Source: Lysobacterales bacterium
GTDB taxonomy: Bacteria; Pseudomonadota; Gammaproteobacteria; Xanthomonadales; Xanthomonadaceae
Assembly: GCA_017302135.1 (NCBI GenBank)
Contig: JAFLDZ010000001.1
Coordinates: 248,001-312,000, forward strand
DNA: 64,000 nt
Direction of reading: 5' to 3'
Below the pieces are notes generated by a model, which ran no database searches, was not told the origin of the DNA, and saw nothing but the letters and a program-made list of their open reading frames with translations. A program made the position numbers and the translations under genes. This document shows, piece after piece, positions 1 to 6,924 of the stretch; positions within the stretch are counted from its first letter, which is position 1, and every line of letters starts with the position of its first letter.

Positions 1-1
1 G

Positions 2-1189
2 AACATCTCGCGCAACAGCCAGGACCGCATCGCCGATGCCAATGCGTTGGCGACCGAGACCCTCGGCGCGGTGCGTACGGTGCAGGCGCATGCGCGTGAA
101 ACCTACGAACGCGGGCGCTTCGACCTCGCCGTGCAGGTCGCGGTACGCACCGCTACGAAACGAATCAGCGCGCAGGCAGTGATGACCGCCGCCGCGATCG
201 TGCTGTTCTTCGGCGCGATCACGCTGGTGCTGTGGTCGGGAGCGCACGACGTGATCGCGCACCGGATGTCCGCCGGCACCCTGATCCAGTTCGTGCTGTA
301 CGCGCTGTTCGCGGGCGGATCGGTGGCGGCATTGGCCGAAGTCTGGAACGAACTGCAGCGCGCGGCCGGGGGCATGGGCCGCATCGGCGAACTGATGCAG
401 GAAACCGCTGGAATCGTCGCCCCCGCGCACCCCATATCCCTGCCGAAACCGCTGCGCGGCGAGGTACGGCTGGAACACGTGGCTTTCCACTATCCGATGC
501 GCCCGGAACTGCCGGCCCTCGAAGATTTCGATCTGCGCATAAAACCCGGCGAGACAGTCGCATTGGTCGGACCGTCCGGCGCCGGCAAGAGCACCGTATT
601 CTCGCTGCTGCTGCGCTTTCACGACCCGCAAAGCGGTCGCATCGCCATCGACGACATCGACGTGCGCGACTGCGACCCGGTCGAATTGCGCGAACGCATC
701 GCATTGGTGCCGCAGCAGCCGACGCTGTTCGCGACCACCGCGCGCGACAACATCCGCTACGGCCGGCTGGAAGCGAGCGACGCCGAGGTCGAAACTGCGG
801 CAGGTTTGGCCGAAGCGCACGAATTCCTGAGCGCATTGCCGAAAGGCTACGACGAGGAACTCGGCGAACGCGGCGTCCGTCTGTCGGGCGGACAACAGCA
901 GCGCATCGCGATCGCGCGCGCGCTGTTGAAGGATGCGCCGATCCTGCTGCTCGACGAAGCGACTTCCGCGCTCGATGCGCAAAGCGAACGCGCAGTGCAG
1001 CATGCGCTGGAAAATCTGATGCGCGGACGCACCACTCTGGTGATCGCGCACCGCCTCGCGACCATCCTCAAAGCCGACCGTATCGTGGTGATGGATAAAG
1101 GCCGGATCGTGGCCGAAGGCACGCACGAAGAACTGCTGGCGCAGGGCGGGCTGTACGCGGAACTCGCGAAATTGCAGTTCCTCGATTGA
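2..1189 (+). CDS. ABC exporter, MsbA-like half-transporter (5' partial)
   Basis: C-terminal part of an ABC-B (MsbA/LmrA-type) exporter half-molecule. The frame is open at the left edge, so the first membrane helices lie outside the window. The visible part holds the end of the membrane domain, with two hydrophobic stretches in its first ~110 residues. A complete nucleotide-binding domain follows: Walker A GPSGAGKST, Q-loop region VPQQP, signature LSGGQQQR, Walker B ILLLDEATSALD and switch IAHRL. Such exporters flip lipids or export peptides and drugs. The substrate cannot be read from this part. The mbtH gene follows 101 bp downstream, so a peptide natural product is possible but unproven. 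It lies left of the tRNA-Arg, in what I take as native chromosome. Confidence 0.93.
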   Translation, partial: NISRNSQDRIADANALATETLGAVRTVQAHARETYERGRFDLAVQVAVRTATKRISAQAVMTAAAIVLFFGAITLVLWSGAHDVIAHRMSAGTLIQFVLYALFAGGSVAALAEVWNELQRAAGGMGRIGELMQETAGIVAPAHPISLPKPLRGEVRLEHVAFHYPMRPELPALEDFDLRIKPGETVALVGPSGAGKSTVFSLLLRFHDPQSGRIAIDDIDVRDCDPVELRERIALVPQQPTLFATTARDNIRYGRLEASDAEVETAAGLAEAHEFLSALPKGYDEELGERGVRLSGGQQQRIAIARALLKDAPILLLDEATSALDAQSERAVQHALENLMRGRTTLVIAHRLATILKADRIVVMDKGRIVAEGTHEELLAQGGLYAELAKLQFLD

Positions 1190-1290
1190 AAGCCCGAGTG
1201 ACCCGAAGAGATTCACGAGCGTAGGATGCAAACCGTCGCCCCGAACCAGAGCGACACTCCCGACGATCGCAATACGGAGACGAGATTGCC

Positions 1291-1500
1291 ATGGATACCG
1301 AAGACACCCGCACATATCGCGTCGTGATCAATCACGAAGAGCAGTATTCGATCTGGCCTGCGGACCGCGAATTGCCGCTCGGCTGGAATGATGCAGGCTT
1401 CAGCGGCGACAAGGCCGCATGCCTGCGACACATCGAAGAAGTCTGGACCGACATGCGTCCGCTGTCGCTGCGCAAGCGAATGCAGGAAGACGCACCCTGA
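1291..1500 (+). CDS. MbtH-family NRPS accessory protein
   Basis: A 69-residue protein with the whole MbtH signature: EEQYSIWP near residues 16-23, [10 protein letters not shown], the [17 protein letters not shown] end, and the conserved Trp residues. MbtH proteins bind and activate adenylation domains of non-ribosomal peptide synthetases in the cytoplasm. A GGAG about 10 nt before the ATG supports the start. No NRPS gene is visible, so within this window it is an orphan. The partner may lie left of the window or elsewhere in the genome. The upstream ABC exporter on the same strand could form a transcription unit with it. A strong hairpin terminator follows. Confidence 0.93.
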   Translation: MDTEDTRTYRVVINHEEQYSIWPADRELPLGWNDAGFSGDKAACLRHIEEVWTDMRPLSLRKRMQEDAP

Positions 1501-1533
1501 AACCCTGAAAAAGGCGGGAAATGCGGAACAATA

Positions 1534-1562
1534 AAAAAGCCGGCAACGAGTGCCGGCTTTTT
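1534..1562. terminator. Bidirectional Rho-independent terminator
   Basis: Perfect 12-bp stem (1534-1545 with 1551-1562), GC core GCCGGCA and a 5-nt loop. A-tract and T-tract arms make it functional in both directions. It ends the mbtH transcript on the plus strand and the tRNA-Arg transcript on the minus strand. Confidence 0.92.
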
Positions 1563-1570
1563 CATGCAGA

Positions 1571-1647
1571 TGGTGCGCCCGGAGAGATTCGAACTCCCGA
1601 CCCCCAAGTTCGTAGCCTGGTGCTCTATCCAACTGAGCTACGGGCGC
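1571..1647 (-). tRNA. tRNA-Arg(ACG)
   Basis: 77-nt tRNA on the minus strand with encoded CCA at 1571-1573. Acceptor arms GCGCCCG/CGGGCGC pair fully. The D-loop has AGTTGGATA and the T-loop TTCGAAT. The anticodon loop CTACGAA gives ACG. In E. coli and Pseudomonas this tRNA sits directly beside csrA and tRNA-Ser(GCT). Here those genes are at ~59 kb in the same orientation, which supports a large insertion between the two tRNAs. The tRNA itself is intact. Confidence 0.97.
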
Positions 1648-1783
1648 GTTGTGCAGAAGCGGAATTGTGCCAATCCTGATCGGATTGGTCAATCCTGCGC
1701 TCGCGATTGATTGCCATCATGTCGACGATCCATTATCTCGCGCCACGTGCCGCTGCAAAACTCAGCGATACGAAACGCGGGAA

Positions 1784-1798
1784 ATGGCGGAGAGTGAG
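1784..1798. repeat. Candidate left attachment site (att core, 15 bp)
   Basis: The 15-mer ATGGCGGAGAGTGAG here is identical and in direct orientation to 58964-58978. There it covers the CCA end, acceptor stem and start of the T arm of tRNA-Ser(GCT). Identity ends on both sides. It lies 147 bp before the integrase start, the position expected for the distal att copy of a tRNA-integrating island. The 136 bp between it and tRNA-Arg would be the original tRNA-Ser/tRNA-Arg spacer. Confidence 0.85.
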
Positions 1799-1916
1799 TC
1801 CGCCAATACAGGATACCATAGCGGCCCACTACATTCAAAACACTCATTTTTTTCACGTTATTTGCTTGTGAGGTTCACTCTTGACGCCTTGTGTCGTCCC
1901 GTAAAATCCTGCAATC

Positions 1917-1937
1917 TATGTGGGACATTATGTGGGA
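1917..1937. promoter_or_regulatory. Two direct repeats before int, candidate integrase arm sites
   Basis: TATGTGGGA occurs at 1917-1925 and again at 1929-1937, a 12-bp spacing, just before the integrase gene. A third TATGTGGG followed by TTAAAG occurs at 58912-58919, inside the right end of the island. Repeats of this kind near both ends fit arm-type binding sites of a P4-type integrase. This is inferred from position and repetition only. Confidence 0.45.
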
Positions 1938-1945
1938 TTAAAGGC

Positions 1946-3169
1946 ATGCCCAAGAAAGCCAAAGAACTCTCGGCCCTGGCGGTTTCCAAGCTCAAGCCAG
2001 AAGGACGCCACGCGGTCGGAGGGGTTGATGGCTTGCACCTTCGCATCACAGGCGGCTCCCGTGCTTGGGTGTTGCGTTTGGTGGTCGGACTGCGTCCGGA
2101 CGGGCATGGCGGCAGCGTGCCTCATCGACGAGATGTCGGGCTTGGGGGCTACCCTGAGATATCGCTGGCGGAAGCTCGGGAGAAGGCGGGGGAGCTTCGT
2201 AGGCAGGCAAGGGGTGGGACAGACCCTGTAGAAGAGCGCAAAGCCCACAAGGTGCGCCAGAGGCTTCAGGCTGCCAACACGAGAACCTTTTCTGAATGTG
2301 CAATCGCTTACCTCGCCGGGCATCGCGCAGGCTGGAAGAACGAAAAGCACGGCAAGCAGTGGGCGGCGACTCTCGAAAGCTATGCTTATCCGGTGATCGG
2401 GGATGTGCATGTCAGCGATATCGATACAACGCTGATTCTTGGAGTTCTGGAGCCCATTTGGCACAGCAAGACCGAAACGGCCAGCCGCGTGCGGGGTCGG
2501 ATCGAGTCTGTGCTGGATTGGGCTACGGTACGGGGGTACCGGAATGGCGAGAATCCGGCGCGCTGGAAGGGGCACCTCGACAAGTTGTTGCCCGCTCGTG
2601 CCAAGGTGCAGAAGGTCGAGCACCATGCGGCGCTGCCTTATGCGGAAATGCCTGCTGTGATGGATGATTTGCGGCGGCGGGAAGGTGTTTCAGCACGCGC
2701 GCTGGAGTTCGCCATTCTAACGGTCGCGCGCAGCGGCGAAGTGCGCGGTGCGGCCTGGAACGAATTTGATCTGGAAGCAGGTACATGGACGATACCAGCG
2801 GCAAGGATGAAGGCGAAGAAAGAACACCGCGTCCCGCTGTCGAGCAGCGCGCTAGCGATGCTGCGCGAGTTGCCAAGAATTGACGGTAACCCCTACGTGT
2901 TCCCGGCACCTCGTGGAGGAACGCTTTCAGATATGGCGCTTACTGCGGTGCTGCGTCGCATGGGACGCGGCGACCTAACGCAGCATGGGTTTCGTTCCAC
3001 TTTTCGCGATTGGGCAGGTGAAACAACAGCCTTCCCTCGCGAAGTGATCGAGCACGCATTAGCTCATCAGCTTCGTGACAAGGTGGAGGCGGCCTATCAG
3101 CGCGGGGATTTGCTGCGCAAACGTGCAACCCTAATGGAAGAGTGGTCGCACTACTGCAAGGCGACATAG
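1946..3169 (+). CDS. int: Tyrosine recombinase/integrase, P4 type (DUF4102)
   Basis: 407-residue site-specific recombinase that would integrate and excise the island at the tRNA-Ser 3' end. The N-terminal DUF4102 arm-binding domain (residues ~1-95) has DGLHLRITGGSRAW and GLGGYPEISLAEAR. A core-binding domain follows, then the catalytic domain. The catalytic set looks complete: Arg in ARSGEVRGA, Lys in KAKKEHRVPL, HGFRSTFRDW, a His in EHALAH and Tyr in AAYQRGD. Length matches family members (~400). MPKKAKELS is the usual start of the family; the AAAGG in front is closer to the ATG than ideal. It reads into the island from the distal att copy rather than from the tRNA end. The gene appears intact, so mobility may persist. 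Confidence 0.93.
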   Translation: MPKKAKELSALAVSKLKPEGRHAVGGVDGLHLRITGGSRAWVLRLVVGLRPDGHGGSVPHRRDVGLGGYPEISLAEAREKAGELRRQARGGTDPVEERKAHKVRQRLQAANTRTFSECAIAYLAGHRAGWKNEKHGKQWAATLESYAYPVIGDVHVSDIDTTLILGVLEPIWHSKTETASRVRGRIESVLDWATVRGYRNGENPARWKGHLDKLLPARAKVQKVEHHAALPYAEMPAVMDDLRRREGVSARALEFAILTVARSGEVRGAAWNEFDLEAGTWTIPAARMKAKKEHRVPLSSSALAMLRELPRIDGNPYVFPAPRGGTLSDMALTAVLRRMGRGDLTQHGFRSTFRDWAGETTAFPREVIEHALAHQLRDKVEAAYQRGDLLRKRATLMEEWSHYCKAT

Positions 3170-3193
3170 CCCCGCGCGCTGCCACGTTCCAAG

Positions 3194-4630
3194 TCACACG
3201 CCCGACTTCAACCGCGCAAGCGCATATTGCCGATAACCCGCGACCGACTCGAAGCCCACGGACTCCATATAGCCGAGGCCGTTGGCGTACTGGCCGGAGA
3301 GATCGGTGTAATCAGCCGGGATCTCGGCGCAAACCGCACCATTCGCGCCGTTGAACGTGCCATCCGGGAACCAGGGTGTAGCGACGCCCGACAGCGGCTT
3401 GCCCAGGAACGCGTTCTCGACGCTGCTGTAGCCGCGCACGATCGGGAAGTCCACCATCGGCCCCGACGTGCCAACGCGCGCCGGAAAGGTGTTCGGATAC
3501 AGCAGATCGAGCTTGCCCTGGATGAAGATCGCGTCCCAACCGCCGTTGTTGGGGGTCAGGAAATAGCCGTAAGACAGCGTCGGAGCATCGTTCATCGCAC
3601 CAAGTACGAAACCCGCACCTGTGAACGCCTGACCGTTATCCAGGTTGTAGAACTGCCATACCCAGCCGTTGTAGGGGGTCGCATCCTCCACGAATGGCAC
3701 CGGATGCACGGCACCGTCCGGGTTCTCCAGACTGCTCATCATCAACTCGTGATCGATCCAGCCCGTGCCGGACACAATCGTGTAGCAGATGCCATCCACC
3801 GTGATCGAACCGCTCACCTGCAACTGCGGCCAACTGTAGTAAATCCCGGGCGTGGGCAACGGAGTCAGCCCCGTTCCTCCGTCAGTGAAGCTGACCATCT
3901 TCGGTACGCCCTGCAGGAAGAATGCGGTTTCCACGTTCGTCGCGGCATTCTGCGTCAACACGATGTCGACGGTCATGTGGTCGCCGTCGTTCACCTTTAC
4001 TGTCAGCGGCAAGACATTCAGCGAACCCCGAAGCGAATCGTCGCCGCAGACGAAGTACAGACTGTCGGCGCCCGGTTGGCTGAAATCCGCCTGCCCGCCC
4101 GCCGCAGGCCATTGCACGTTCGGGCGTCGCCGATGGATCGCACGCTTGCCTGGCCCCATGTCTACAGTCACGGTCACGAGATTGGCCACCACCGTGGCAT
4201 CGAGCGCCGACCAGCCAGCGGCCTGCTGCGCCGCCGTGCCGATTGCACGGAGCTTCTCCATCGACAACAGAAGCGATACCCGTCCAGTCTCGCCTTGCGG
4301 CGTCATCACGTTCATGTGGCAACCGACCCAGTACCATTCCAACCCCATGTCGGCGTGGATGTGGTGGTCGTTCGGAAACGATAGCGCGTACGTCGCTGTT
4401 GGAGCTACGCTGCCCACGCTGCCGGCCCGACCCAGCAGGGTATTGATGGTCCACATCGTGTCGCCTGGGTCGACTACGTCGTCCAAGCATCCAGCGGCCT
4501 CGTACAGATCGGAAAAATCCGGAATCTGCAGCGGCTGATTGGTATTCGGATCGGTGATCCCGTTGACAGCGGCCAGCACGTCCTTCAGATAGGCCTGCAC
4601 CACAGGTGCGACCGGCTTTCCATTGCTCAT
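3194..4630 (-). CDS. CrtC/AttH-like lipocalin-fold protein
   Basis: 478-residue protein of which I recognise only the general type. The middle contains GWIDHEL (about residue 290) and, ~45 residues on, GWVWQFYNLDNG. This pairing is typical of the CrtC/AttH lipocalin-like superfamily (carotenoid hydratases and predicted secreted hydrolases). No clear signal peptide or membrane segment is seen. Start chosen at MSNGKPVAP, with AAGGA 9 nt upstream; the frame stays open 15 codons further up. It sits between the integrase and the Rhs locus on the Rhs strand, but is separated from it by a ~320-bp scar. Substrate and role are unknown, and the family assignment is moderate. Confidence 0.62.
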   Translation of the reverse strand: MSNGKPVAPVVQAYLKDVLAAVNGITDPNTNQPLQIPDFSDLYEAAGCLDDVVDPGDTMWTINTLLGRAGSVGSVAPTATYALSFPNDHHIHADMGLEWYWVGCHMNVMTPQGETGRVSLLLSMEKLRAIGTAAQQAAGWSALDATVVANLVTVTVDMGPGKRAIHRRRPNVQWPAAGGQADFSQPGADSLYFVCGDDSLRGSLNVLPLTVKVNDGDHMTVDIVLTQNAATNVETAFFLQGVPKMVSFTDGGTGLTPLPTPGIYYSWPQLQVSGSITVDGICYTIVSGTGWIDHELMMSSLENPDGAVHPVPFVEDATPYNGWVWQFYNLDNGQAFTGAGFVLGAMNDAPTLSYGYFLTPNNGGWDAIFIQGKLDLLYPNTFPARVGTSGPMVDFPIVRGYSSVENAFLGKPLSGVATPWFPDGTFNGANGAVCAEIPADYTDLSGQYANGLGYMESVGFESVAGYRQYALARLKSGV

Positions 4631-4763
4631 GCGCTCATTCCTTGATGATGTCGACTGCGTGGGTAACCATAGCATCCCATGCGGGATCGGGTGAGGTGAT
4701 TCCGTTTGCAGTTGCTGCGGGGCTCTGGAGTGGCGCTCCGGACAGCGGACAACACACCGCCCA

Positions 4764-4800
4764 CGAAGGCCTCATCCGGCACCGCTGTGGCATAGTCCAC
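4764..4800 (-). pseudogene. Remnant of an rhs core
   Basis: 24 bp at 4764-4787 match the full-length rhs gene at ~11430 exactly; similarity continues to ~4800. Translated on the minus strand it reads VDYATAVPDEAF, against VDYDAAVPDEAF in the intact Rhs protein. It is the scar of an older rhs copy and marks the left limit of the Rhs cassette region. The rest of 4631-4951 holds no gene I can support, apart from a short hairpin near 4880-4910 that may be a terminator. Confidence 0.75.
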
Positions 4801-4951
4801 TGTCGAATTTCTGGCCGGGCACGCGAAAGTAGAAGCGAGCTTCGCTCGTGCATGCGCACACAAAAGCAAAAAACTTAAGGGGCCCACGCAATGCGTGAGT
4901 CCCTTGTTTGATCAAGCAGTGGAATCTTGATTCGATCCGCTTCGCTAAAAA

Positions 4952-5569
4952 CTAGTCCGCAGACATGATCTGACACTCATACAATCCAATCATCAAGATA
5001 ATTTCCAGATCATCATCGGCTTCGGAAAGCTGAATCTCTGGGAATGGCCTTGATGCCTTAGATATCTTTGCTCGAAATTTAATGCTGTCCCCAATATTGC
5101 AGTTTTTCCAACCCAAGCTATCGGATGGGTTAATGTTCAAAAAAAGATAATCCGCTCTCAGTAGCTTTCCGCTTGATATCGGAAAAATTCCAGGAGCCAT
5201 TGAAACTGCCACCCCAGGTGCGAATTCTTCATTCAGTTTGATTCCAACAATAACCCCGCTCCATTCCACCATGTGGCCATTCAATTTCTCTGATATCGAC
5301 GCCTCGTCATGCCCGGCCTCGATCATCGAAATGATTGCTCGAACGAATGCACCCCAATCTGTCAAATAGTCATGATCCATGGTGCTAGCAACCTCATCGA
5401 GTCCCCAAGGGCCAAACCTACCGCTCACGATCGAATTCTGCAAGGTGTCAGAGATCCTTTGCAGCTCCCTTGCAGCACGTGCAGGAGGGGGGCCGGGGTT
5501 GACACGCCCAAGTTGCTCCAATACAGCCCTGTTGTACATAGGGTGGACACCAGCATGCTCTTCAAGCAA
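4952..5569 (-). CDS. Orphan Rhs-associated protein: toxin-tip remnant joined to a putative immunity protein
   Basis: 205-residue open frame with no family I can name confidently. The first ~50 residues (from HPMYNRAVLEQLG, then a Pro-rich PGPPPARAA and an amphipathic helix) resemble the end of an AHH-type toxin tip. The remainder is acidic, less GC-rich and Trp-containing, like a polymorphic-toxin immunity protein. It could start separately at MDHDYLTDW (ATG at 5378-5380), where GAGG lies 11 nt upstream. It lies directly downstream of the repeat that closes the AHH cassette. I read it as the oldest displaced cassette, with the toxin mostly lost and the immunity part retained. Confidence 0.5.
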   Translation of the reverse strand: MLEEHAGVHPMYNRAVLEQLGRVNPGPPPARAARELQRISDTLQNSIVSGRFGPWGLDEVASTMDHDYLTDWGAFVRAIISMIEAGHDEASISEKLNGHMVEWSGVIVGIKLNEEFAPGVAVSMAPGIFPISSGKLLRADYLFLNINPSDSLGWKNCNIGDSIKFRAKISKASRPFPEIQLSEADDDLEIILMIGLYECQIMSAD

Positions 5570-5597
5570 TCATCCGCCTGTCGTTAACGATCTGTAT

Positions 5598-5752
5598 AAA
5601 ACGAAGCCCCGCAATGCGGGGCTCGTTGTGTGCAATCGGCTGACGGAAAGTCTTGCGTCGCTCGCATCCGGCGCACCGGGGCGCGCCCTACTCGGAAAAT
5701 TCAATCGGTTTAGGGCGTGCTCCAGCACGACGGTTTGCGCGGGTTACAGACC
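5598..5752. repeat. Rhs-cassette boundary repeat, copy A (~155 bp)
   Basis: About 90% identical to 8724-8881, in the same orientation. It opens with a hairpin (CGAAGCCCCGC / GCGGGGCTCG) that can act as a terminator. It ends inside the stop region of the upstream minus-strand immunity gene. Copy A follows the Imm11 gene and copy B follows the DUF416 gene, so the repeat marks the 3' end of each cassette. Confidence 0.85.
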
Positions 5753-6295
5753 TTCACCGCTCGACCACACTTTGTTATAGGTCAAGCCTCGCAAACCTGC
5801 TTCTTTCACGCGCTTAACGAACTGATCGCTCACGTATGTCGAACTTGCTCGATGTGGCAACCGAAAGAGGTCAAGATCTTTGATGGCATTTTCAAAAAAA
5901 ACCGGACTCTTGACGAGCATTATTCGATTCGTATTTGGTAGTCTCATGATGTTGGATTTAGATTCATCAAGCGCATCGATAGTCTGGGCATTGAAAACAA
6001 AAAGCTCAATTCCATCATCAGTTTGCAGCGGAAGGATTTCGCCATTATTTTCCAGAATATCTCGTAACGCATCAACTGCAGCCTTTCTCATGACCAATGC
6101 CCACGAACCCAACCAAGGAAAGTCGGACTCCTTCATGTCCTGGGCATTATCCGCGCGGACTCGGCGCACTAATACAGGCCGCCACTCTTTTCTGCGAGCT
6201 GTTCCATCAAAACTGTTGAAAACGTCATAGTCTTCCCCGTTAGCACAATTGACCCACTCATATCCGTTTGTAACCAAGGGCTCATACACATTCAT
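5744..6295 (-). CDS. Imm11-like (DUF1629) immunity protein, copy 2
   Basis: 183-residue paralogue of the next upstream gene. Both share, in order, a WxPV motif, SDFPWLG/SDSPWLG, a GEILPL/GEFLPL motif, a Tyr/Phe-Asn strand, LDES/LDEA, then IFKIP-type and S-xx-F motifs, and a closing GLTYNKVW/GLEFKQVW. This set is typical of the Imm11/DUF1629 immunity family. The protein would neutralise a Rhs toxin tip in the cytoplasm of the producer. Start at MNVYEPL (6293-6295) has AGGAGG at a normal distance; the ATG one codon earlier is too close. It lies 65 bp after copy 1. Low GC compared with the rhs core. Confidence 0.75.
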   Translation of the reverse strand: MNVYEPLVTNGYEWVNCANGEDYDVFNSFDGTARRKEWRPVLVRRVRADNAQDMKESDFPWLGSWALVMRKAAVDALRDILENNGEILPLQTDDGIELFVFNAQTIDALDESKSNIMRLPNTNRIMLVKSPVFFENAIKDLDLFRLPHRASSTYVSDQFVKRVKEAGLRGLTYNKVWSSGEGL

Positions 6296-6360
6296 CATAT
6301 TCCTCCTGAAAGTAGGGCTCGCCGAATTGCTTCCAAGGCTGCTTCTGCGTTCCACAACAT

Positions 6361-6924
6361 TTAGACAGGAGACCGCCATACTTGCTTGAACTCCAACCCT
6401 TTCAATCCATTTTTATTCCATTCTGCAACGAAGCGGTGACTGAGAAATGTTGGGCTAACCCTCATACTTGGAATCTTGAAAATATCGACACCTTCAATAT
6501 TTTTTTCAAAGAATTTATATTCTCTGATCAGCATTATTCCGCCGTCACTGAAACGCAAGATAGAAGATTCCGCCTCGTCCAAGGCGCCATCAACCTGCCC
6601 GGGATTATAAATAACGAGGTTTTGACCTTGGCATTCCAGTGGCAAAAACTCACCACATCTTGTCATCATCTCTCGAATCGAAGGAAGCGACTTTTCTCGA
6701 AAAATCATGGCATTCGCACCTAGCCAGGGTGAATCCGAGAAATACAGCGGTTTCCCATTTTCTTTCTGAATCAATTCCATCGAAACCGGGTCCCATCCAT
6801 TGGCCTTGGACTTACCATTAATTTCAAGATTAATTTTCTCAAAATCCTCTTCGTGAATAGGATGACAAAGTTCGAACCCTTCCATGCCTAGTGGCATGTA
6901 GATTCCCTTACTCGTGTCGCTCAT
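6361..6924 (-). CDS. Imm11-like (DUF1629) immunity protein, copy 1
   Basis: 187-residue protein with the Imm11/DUF1629 features: NGWDPVSMEL, SDSPWLGANAM, CGEFLPLECQG, GALDEAESS, DIFKIPSMR, LKGLEFKQVW. Its ATG overlaps the TGA of the AHH-nuclease rhs gene in an ATGA junction, with GGAGG 6 nt upstream. It should therefore be translated together with the toxin, as expected for a cognate immunity protein. GC content is well below that of the rhs core, as usual for exchangeable tip/immunity cassettes. The second copy downstream may protect against a related toxin variant. Confidence 0.8.
   Translation of the reverse strand: MSDTSKGIYMPLGMEGFELCHPIHEEDFEKINLEINGKSKANGWDPVSMELIQKENGKPLYFSDSPWLGANAMIFREKSLPSIREMMTRCGEFLPLECQGQNLVIYNPGQVDGALDEAESSILRFSDGGIMLIREYKFFEKNIEGVDIFKIPSMRVSPTFLSHRFVAEWNKNGLKGLEFKQVWRSPV

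Noticed and set aside
1571..1647. tRNA-Arg as the integration target
   Set aside because: The integrase lies on the 5' side of this tRNA and no copy of its 3' end was found elsewhere; the matching repeat belongs to tRNA-Ser.
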